A stretch of 27,323 nucleotides of DNA from Pseudoluteimonas sp044226035 (GTDB lineage: Bacteria > Pseudomonadota > Gammaproteobacteria > Xanthomonadales > Xanthomonadaceae). The stretch lies in contig JBGAHT010000041.1 of NCBI GenBank assembly GCA_044226035.1, positions 1 to 27,323 of the forward strand. The letters are read 5' to 3'. Shown piece by piece: positions 21,977 to 27,323 of this stretch. The notes below the pieces were generated by a model. The model was given only the letters and a program-made list of their open reading frames with translations, searched no databases and was not told the DNA's origin. The stretch's first letter is position 1. Every line of letters starts with the position of its first letter. Made by a program: the position numbers and the translations under genes.

Positions 21977-22378
21977 ATGGCGCACGACGAAAACGGATCC
22001 GGCGGCCTCGAAGGCCTGCGGGTCATGGTCATCGACGATTCGAAGACCATCCGGCGCACGGCGGAAACGCTGCTCCGGCGCGAAGGCGCGGACGTGACCA
22101 CCGCCACCGACGGCTTCGAGGCGCTGGCCAAGATCGCCGACCAGCGCCCGCAGATCATCTTCGTCGACATCATGATGCCGCGCCTGGACGGCTACCAGAC
22201 CTGCGCGCTGATCAAGAACAACCAGCTGTTCAAGAACACGCCGGTGATCATGCTGTCGTCCAAGGACGGGCTGTTCGACAAGGCGCGCGGCCGCATCGTC
22301 GGTTCCGAGCAGTACGTCACCAAGCCGTTCACGCGCGAGGAACTCCTCGACGCGATCCGCACGCACGTTCACGCCTGA
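21977..22378 (+). CDS. pilG: Twitching motility response regulator PilG
   Basis: 133 aa. ATG at 21977 is chosen over the one at 21950 because GGGGGAGC precedes it. Single receiver domain: acidic pocket D20-D21 (VMVIDDSKT), phosphoacceptor D64 (FVDIMMPRLDG), conserved Lys in YVTKPF near residue 112. No output domain. In Pseudomonas, phospho-PilG favours pilus extension and polar localisation. It heads the Pil-Chp cluster. Its product is closest to PilG by gene order and by the NNQLFKNTPVIMLSSKDG region. Confidence 0.93.
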   Translation: MAHDENGSGGLEGLRVMVIDDSKTIRRTAETLLRREGADVTTATDGFEALAKIADQRPQIIFVDIMMPRLDGYQTCALIKNNQLFKNTPVIMLSSKDGLFDKARGRIVGSEQYVTKPFTREELLDAIRTHVHA

Positions 22379-22399
22379 CCGGGGGGTAGGGCAACGCAC

Positions 22400-22765
22400 A
22401 TGGCACGCATTCTCCTGATCGAGGACTCGCCGACCGACGTCGCGGTGCTGAGCCAGCTGCTGCAGCGCAACGGCCACCAGGTGCTGACTTCCGGCAGCGC
22501 CGAGGACGGCATCGAGGTCTGCAAGCGCGAGCTGCCCGACCTGGTGCTGATGGACGTGGTCCTGCCGGGCATGAACGGCTTCCAGGCCACGCGCGCGCTG
22601 TCGCGCGACCAGGTCACCAAGGCGATCCCGGTGCTGATCGTCAGCACCAAGGGGATGGAAACCGACAAGGCCTGGGGCATGCGCCAGGGCGCGCGCGACT
22701 ACATCGTCAAGCCGCCCAACGAGGACGAACTGATCGGCCGCATCAACCAAGTGCTGGCGGCCTGA
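22400..22765 (+). CDS. pilH: Twitching motility response regulator PilH
   Basis: 121 aa. Receiver-only protein with acidic residues E8-D9 (LLIEDSPTD), phosphoacceptor D52 (LMDVVLPGMNG), and K104 in YIVKPP. It follows pilG after 21 bases, in the standard pilG-pilH-pilI order. PilH is thought to counter PilG, acting as a phosphate sink or retraction regulator. Confidence 0.93.
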   Translation: MARILLIEDSPTDVAVLSQLLQRNGHQVLTSGSAEDGIEVCKRELPDLVLMDVVLPGMNGFQATRALSRDQVTKAIPVLIVSTKGMETDKAWGMRQGARDYIVKPPNEDELIGRINQVLAA

Positions 22766-22769
22766 GCCG

Positions 22770-23393
22770 ATGTCGAAGCACAGGCACGGCAGGGGCAATC
22801 ACGGGTCGTTCCAGGCGCCGGTGGCGGCGCAGCCGGAACCGGCCGTCGACGGGGCGCCGCGTCCGCTCGATCCGTTCGAGGTCCTGCAGGACTACGAGAG
22901 CCGCAGCCTCGCGCACGTGGTCGGCCTGCCGGAGCAGCTCGATGCGCCCGGCCTGTGGCGCGGCGTCGGCTATCGCGTCGGCAAGCGCCGGCTCGCTTCC
23001 GGTTTCGACGAGGTGGTGGAAATCCTCGGCATGCCGCCGGTCACCCCGGTCCCGGGCGCGCAGCCGTGGATGCTCGGCGTCGCCAACATCCGCGGCAACC
23101 TGCTGCCGATCGTCGACCTCAAGCAGTTCCTCGAGGGCGAGCGCACCGTGCTGCACGAGGGCCAGCGCGTGCTGGTCGTGCGCCAGCACGGCGGCAACGT
23201 CGCGGTGACCATCGACGAGTTGTTCGGGCAACGCAGCTTCGTCGAGGAACAGCAGATCGAGGCCGAGCCGCTCGCGGACGGCCGCTACGCGAATTTCGTC
23301 GAGCGGGCGTACCGCCTCGGCGACCACGAGTGGGGGGTGTTCAGCCTGGACCGGCTGGCCCGCACGCCCGAATTCAGACAGGCCGCGGCCTAG
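22770..23393 (+). CDS. pilI: Twitching chemotaxis adaptor PilI (CheW-like)
   Basis: 207 aa, four bases after pilH. About the first 50 residues are a low-complexity basic and Pro-rich extension (SKHRHGRGNHGSFQAPVAAQ) not expected in the shorter Pseudomonas PilI. The CheW-like domain follows: LWRGVGYRVGKRRLASGFDEVVEIL, the typical PWMLGVANIRGNLLPIVDLKQFL, and VLVVRQHGGNVAVTIDELFGQR. It links the receptor PilJ to the kinase ChpA at the inner membrane. Confidence 0.92.
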   Translation: MSKHRHGRGNHGSFQAPVAAQPEPAVDGAPRPLDPFEVLQDYESRSLAHVVGLPEQLDAPGLWRGVGYRVGKRRLASGFDEVVEILGMPPVTPVPGAQPWMLGVANIRGNLLPIVDLKQFLEGERTVLHEGQRVLVVRQHGGNVAVTIDELFGQRSFVEEQQIEAEPLADGRYANFVERAYRLGDHEWGVFSLDRLARTPEFRQAAA

Positions 23394-23438
23394 GCATCCG
23401 CCGTACCGCGCAACGCACAGGAAGGTCGAGGTCACATC

Positions 23439-25460
23439 ATGAGCACCGCAGTGGACAACATCGCCGGAAAGGGCCGCAACCTCAGCACCAACTTCTGGAT
23501 CTGGGCGCTGATCCTTTCGCTGCTGGTCTTCGCAGGCAACACGATCTGGGCGACGACCAAGTCCGCGCGGCTCGGCGGCGCCAGCACCGCGGCCTCGGAC
23601 CTGCAGGTGAACTCGCAACGGCTCGCCAACCAGGGCCGCGAGGCGGTGGGCGGCAAGGCCGACTCCTTCGCCGCGTTCAAGGCCACCAAGGACCAGATCG
23701 ACAGCGACATCAAGCTGCTCAACGACCGTTACGGCGACGCCGCGGGCGTGTCCGGCCCGATCAAGACCGTGACCGCGACCTGGGCGCCGCTGGCGAAGAG
23801 CGCCGAGCAGGTGACCGCGAGCCAGCAGGCGGTGCTCGGCCTCGCCGGCAACGCCGACCGCTTCACCCAGCAGGTGCCGCAGCTGCAGGCGCAGATGGAC
23901 GAAGTCGTGCGCGCGATGTCGGCCTCGGGTTCGCCGTCCTCGCAGATCTACATCGCCCTGCGCGAGGTGGTGCTGGCCGCGACCATGGCCCGCCGCGTCG
24001 CCGAAATCCGCGCCGGCGGCCCCGGCGCCTCGCTCGCCGGCGACGCGCTCAGCCGCGACTCCGGCGTGTTCGCGCAGGTGCTGGCCGGCCTGCACCAGGG
24101 CGACGCGACGCTGAACGTGCAGAAGCTCGGCAACGGCAGCGCGATCGCCGCGCTGAACCAGGCCACCGCCACCTGGACCGACATGAAGAAGGACCTGGAC
24201 GCGCTGCTCGGCAGCTCCTCCAACCTGTTCCGCGCGCAGGCCGCGGCGGATTCGCTCGCCACCGGATCCGACAAGCTGCTCGGCGACAGCGAGAAGCTGT
24301 TCGCCGCGTTCACCGCGTTCGGATCGCTCAAGGACACCAGCATCATCGGCGGCGTGTGGGTCAGCATCATCTCCGGCGTGGCCGTGCTCGCCTCGATCAT
24401 CGGCCTGCTGTTCGCGCTCGGCCGCGCGCAGCGCCAGCGCTACCAGGGCACCGTCGAGCTGAACAACCGCAACCAGGAGGCGATCATGCGCCTGCTGGAT
24501 GAAATGGGTTCGCTCGCCGAAGGCGACCTCACCGTGAAGGCGACCGTGACCGAGGACATGACCGGCGCGATCGCGGACTCGATCAACTTCGCGGTCGAGC
24601 AGCTGCGCAGCCTCGTCGGCACGATCAACGACACCTCGGTGCAGGTCGCCTCCAGCGCGCAGGAAACGCAGGCCACCGCCATGCACCTCGCCGAAGCCGC
24701 CGAGCACCAGGCGACCGAGATCAACTCCGCCTCGAACCGCATCAACGAAATCGCGGAAAGCATCAGCCAGGTGTCGAAGAATTCCGCGGAGTCCGCGGAA
24801 GTGGCGCAGCGCTCGGTGCAGATCGCGACCAACGGCGCGGACGTGGTGCGGCAGACGATCGCGGGCATGGACTCGATCCGCGACCAGATCCAGGAAACCT
24901 CGAAGCGCATCAAGCGCCTGGGCGAAAGCTCGCAGGAAATCGGCTCGATCGTGGAGCTGATCAACGACATCTCCGAGCAGACCAACATCCTCGCGCTGAA
25001 CGCGGCCATCCAGGCGGCCTCGGCCGGCGAGGCGGGCCGCGGGTTCGCGGTGGTGGCCGACGAAGTGCAACGCCTCGCCGAACGCGCGTCGAACGCGACC
25101 AAGCGCATCGAGACGCTGGTGCAGACGATCCAGTCCGACACCAACGAGGCGGTGAGCTCGATGGAACAGACGACCTCGGAAGTGGTCGCGGGCGCGCGCC
25201 TGGCCGAGGACGCGGGCACCGCGCTGGGCGAGATCGAAAAGGTGTCGTCGGACCTGTCCAGCCTCATCCAGGGCATCTCCAGCGCGGCGCAGCAGCAGTC
25301 CGCGGCGGCGAGCAACATCACCGCGACGATGAACACCATCCAGTCGATCACCGCGCAGACCTCGCAGGGCGCGAACCAGACCGCGGCGTCGATCGGAAAC
25401 CTGGCGCAGCTCGCCGCCGACCTGCGCCGTTCGGTCGCCGACTTCAAGCTGCCGGCCTGA
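23439..25460 (+). CDS. pilJ: Type IV pilus chemoreceptor PilJ (methyl-accepting)
   Basis: 673 aa, similar to the usual PilJ length. TM1 about 18-40 (NFWIWALILSLLVFAGNTIW), a periplasmic helical sensor domain (about 41-300), and TM2 about 303-328. HAMP-like region starts at LLDEMGSLAEGDLTVKATV. The cytoplasmic signalling domain has the hairpin tip EQTNILALNAAIQAASAGEA then GRGFAVVADEVQRLAERA. It senses the state of pili and signals through PilI to ChpA. The usual pilK methyltransferase gene does not follow. Confidence 0.95.
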   Translation: MSTAVDNIAGKGRNLSTNFWIWALILSLLVFAGNTIWATTKSARLGGASTAASDLQVNSQRLANQGREAVGGKADSFAAFKATKDQIDSDIKLLNDRYGDAAGVSGPIKTVTATWAPLAKSAEQVTASQQAVLGLAGNADRFTQQVPQLQAQMDEVVRAMSASGSPSSQIYIALREVVLAATMARRVAEIRAGGPGASLAGDALSRDSGVFAQVLAGLHQGDATLNVQKLGNGSAIAALNQATATWTDMKKDLDALLGSSSNLFRAQAAADSLATGSDKLLGDSEKLFAAFTAFGSLKDTSIIGGVWVSIISGVAVLASIIGLLFALGRAQRQRYQGTVELNNRNQEAIMRLLDEMGSLAEGDLTVKATVTEDMTGAIADSINFAVEQLRSLVGTINDTSVQVASSAQETQATAMHLAEAAEHQATEINSASNRINEIAESISQVSKNSAESAEVAQRSVQIATNGADVVRQTIAGMDSIRDQIQETSKRIKRLGESSQEIGSIVELINDISEQTNILALNAAIQAASAGEAGRGFAVVADEVQRLAERASNATKRIETLVQTIQSDTNEAVSSMEQTTSEVVAGARLAEDAGTALGEIEKVSSDLSSLIQGISSAAQQQSAAASNITATMNTIQSITAQTSQGANQTAASIGNLAQLAADLRRSVADFKLPA

Positions 25461-25480
25461 CCGCAGGGAGACGCACGGGC

Positions 25481-25531
25481 ATGGACACGCACGCCGCTCG
25501 CCGCATGGCCGCACCCGGAGCCAGCCGATGA
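25481..25531 (+). CDS. Possible 16-codon upstream ORF overlapping chpA
   Basis: An ATG at 25481 follows GGGAG and opens a 16-codon frame (MDTHAARRMAAPGASR) whose TGA overlaps the chpA ATG (ATGA). It could couple chpA translation to a leader peptide, or be chance. Only the overlap and the ribosome site support it. Confidence 0.3.
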   Translation: MDTHAARRMAAPGASR

Positions 25532-27323
25532 CGACTGCGTTGCGCGATGCGATCGATTTCACCGCGCTCGGCTGGGTGAAGCCGGAACTGGACGAAACCC
25601 TGTGCCAGGCGCGGCTGGAGATCGAGGCCTACGCCGAGGATCCGGGCGATGCCGGGCGCATGCTCGCCTGCGCCGAGCTCATGCACCAGGTGCAGGGCAG
25701 CCTGCGCATGCTCGAGCTGTACGCGCCGGCGATGGTCGGCGAGGAAATGGAAACGCTGGCGACCACGCTCGCCGAGGGCGGCGCGGGCAACCGCGACGAG
25801 GCCAGCGCGGCGCTGATGCGCGGCGTGGTGTTGCTGCCCGACTACCTCGAACGCCTGCAGGGCGGGCACCGCGACATCCCGATCGTGCTGCTGCCGCTGC
25901 TCAACGAATTGCGCGCGGCGCGCGGCGCGCCAGGCCTGAACGAGAGCGTGCTGTTCGCGCCCGACCTGCACCGCCCGCTGCCGGCCGCGGCCAGCGGCCC
26001 CGCCATCGGCGATCCCGCGCAGGCGCAGCTGGCGAAGTTTTCCGATGCGCTGGCGCAATGGCCCGATGCCGGCGCGCCCGCCGACGCGGCCGCGTTCGCC
26101 GCGGCCGCCGATGGCCTCGTCGGCCACGCGCGCGACGAGGCGATGCAGCGCATGCTGTGGGTCGCCGCGTCGATGGCGCACGCGCTGCAGGCCGGCGCGG
26201 TGCAACCCGGCGCGGGCCTGCGCCAGGCGTTCGCCGGGGTCGAGCGCGAAGCGCGCCACCAGTTCGACGGCAACGACCTGCAGCCCGGCCGCGCCGACGC
26301 CGCGCTCGAACCCACGCGGCAACTGCTCTACCACGCGGCGCAGGCCGGCGAGCATCCCGCGCTGCAGGAATTGCGCCAGACCTTCGACCTTGGCGCGGTC
26401 GCGCCCAGCGCCGAGGAACTCGAACACGCGCGCGGCAGCGTCAGCGGCCGCAATCGCGCCCTGCTCGACACCGTCGCCGCCGCGCTGAAGGAAGACCTGC
26501 TGCGGGTCAAGGACGCGCTCGACCTGCACCTGCGCACCGGCAGCCGCGATGTCGCCGGCCTGCAGCCGCAGGTCGAATCGCTGAACCGGATTTCCGACAC
26601 GCTCGGCATGCTCGGCCTCGGCAACGCGCGCCACCTCGTCGCCGAGCAGGAAGACGCGCTGCGCGCGATCGTGGCCGGCGAACGCCCGGCCGAGGAAGGC
26701 GCGCTGCTCGACATCGCCGGCGCGCTGCTGTTCGTCGACGCCTCGCTCGACGACCAGGTCGCGCGGCTCGGCACCGAGGCCGGCGCCGAGGACGTGATCG
26801 CCGGCGAATCGCGCAAGGTGCTCGATTCGCTGGTGCGCGAGGCCATCGCCAACTTCGCCGACGCGCGCCAGGCCTTCGTCGCCTTCGTCGAAACCAGCTG
26901 GGACCACGCGCAGCTGGCCGAGGTGCCGCGCCTGCTGCAGGAGGTCGAGGGCGCGCTGCACATCCTCGAACTGCCGGTGCCCGCGGATTACCTGACCGGC
27001 ATCCGCCGCTTCACCCAGTCCGAACTGATCGCGCGCCAGCGCGTGCCGAACGGACGCCAGCTCGATACGCTCGCCGATGCGCTGTCCAGCCTCGAGTACT
27101 ACCTCGAGGCCCTGCGCGAGCAGCGCCCGCACCGCGACGACATCCTCGAAATCGCGCGTGGCAGCCTCGAATCGCTGGGCTACTGGCCGCTGCCGCCGGA
27201 CGCGCCGGTCGAGATCGCGCCGGCCGGCATCGACGCCGCGCCGCGGCCCGAACCCGAACCGCCCGCCGCCACGATCGAAGCGGTCGTCGCCGCGCCGGCG
27301 CAGGCGCCCGCGCCGGTGGCCCC
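25528..27323 (+). CDS. chpA: Chemotaxis-like histidine kinase ChpA (PilL), N-terminal part
   Basis: 598 codons are visible, cut by the window end; full proteins exceed 2000 residues. Start ATG at 25528 (MTTALRDAIDFTALGWVKPE), 67 bases after pilJ. The visible region is helical and contains an Hpt-like segment with H53 (LMHQVQGSLRML), followed by FimL-like N-terminal helical bundles (SLEYYLEALREQRPHRDD) and a Pro/Ala-rich linker at the cut end. The kinase, CheW-like and receiver domains lie beyond the window. ChpA phosphorylates PilG and PilH. Confidence 0.9.
   Translation, partial: MTTALRDAIDFTALGWVKPELDETLCQARLEIEAYAEDPGDAGRMLACAELMHQVQGSLRMLELYAPAMVGEEMETLATTLAEGGAGNRDEASAALMRGVVLLPDYLERLQGGHRDIPIVLLPLLNELRAARGAPGLNESVLFAPDLHRPLPAAASGPAIGDPAQAQLAKFSDALAQWPDAGAPADAAAFAAAADGLVGHARDEAMQRMLWVAASMAHALQAGAVQPGAGLRQAFAGVEREARHQFDGNDLQPGRADAALEPTRQLLYHAAQAGEHPALQELRQTFDLGAVAPSAEELEHARGSVSGRNRALLDTVAAALKEDLLRVKDALDLHLRTGSRDVAGLQPQVESLNRISDTLGMLGLGNARHLVAEQEDALRAIVAGERPAEEGALLDIAGALLFVDASLDDQVARLGTEAGAEDVIAGESRKVLDSLVREAIANFADARQAFVAFVETSWDHAQLAEVPRLLQEVEGALHILELPVPADYLTGIRRFTQSELIARQRVPNGRQLDTLADALSSLEYYLEALREQRPHRDDILEIARGSLESLGYWPLPPDAPVEIAPAGIDAAPRPEPEPPAATIEAVVAAPAQAPAPVA

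Noticed and set aside
22743..25562. A 939-codon minus-strand open frame opposite pilI and pilJ
   Set aside because: The plus strand carries clear CheW and chemoreceptor domains; the minus frame is a shadow.

Overview
The window is very GC-rich (about 70% by eye) and its gene content and order fit the Lysobacteraceae/Xanthomonadaceae (Gammaproteobacteria; Lysobacter- or Luteimonas-like). The taxonomic call is an inference from protein similarity and synteny: a RelA of monofunctional type, PBP1b, TsaB, and a tonB-gshB pair divergent from a pilG-pilH-pilI-pilJ-chpA chemosensory cluster, the same neighbourhood known around P. aeruginosa tonB3-gshB-pilGHIJ.

Layout. 1-1804: end of a hairpin repeat, tRNA-Lys(UUU), a small membrane protein, a DUF1905-like protein, then a VOC/glyoxalase-like gene overlapping a DUF1304-type membrane gene. 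1929-6143: a large HrpA helicase carrying four in-frame palindromic insertions. 6144-6626 (minus): small secreted protein convergent with hrpA with no gap. 6690-8780: relA. 8821-10299: membrane-anchored TPR-like protein. 10309-10417: hairpin repeat. 10444-11350 (minus): a low-GC island with a 218-aa protein and, upstream of it, two tiny overlapping membrane-protein ORFs. 11444-13540 (minus): two-domain glycosyltransferase, divergent from 13672-16134 mrcB (PBP1b). 16139-18170: YoaA/DinG-type helicase with a frameshift and an in-frame palindrome. 18167-18958: tsaB, also carrying an in-frame insertion. 18974-19533: an apparent insertion (an exported-like protein gene on the minus strand) bracketed by two copies of the tsaB 3' end. 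19744-19953: a 69-aa conserved-looking protein. 19957-21797 (minus): gshB-tonB with overlapping stop and start. 21977-27323: pilG, pilH, pilI, pilJ, chpA (cut by the window end).

How the genes work together. PilG, PilH, PilI, PilJ and ChpA form the Pil-Chp chemosensory system that controls type IV pilus twitching; the adjacent TonB-family protein is homologous by position to TonB3, which is needed for twitching in Pseudomonas. PBP1b and the glycosyltransferase concern the envelope. RelA, tRNA-Lys, TsaB (t6A tRNA modification) and HrpA concern translation and stress; YoaA belongs to DNA repair.

The most unusual thing in the window is that essential or conserved genes (hrpA twice, yoaA once) carry a short inverted-repeat element with GGGGTCAGAGT-type arms, and hrpA (twice) and tsaB (once) carry a second, C/G-rich double-hairpin element, all read through in frame as extra peptide. 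The second notable item is the low-GC three-ORF minus-strand cassette at 10444-11350.
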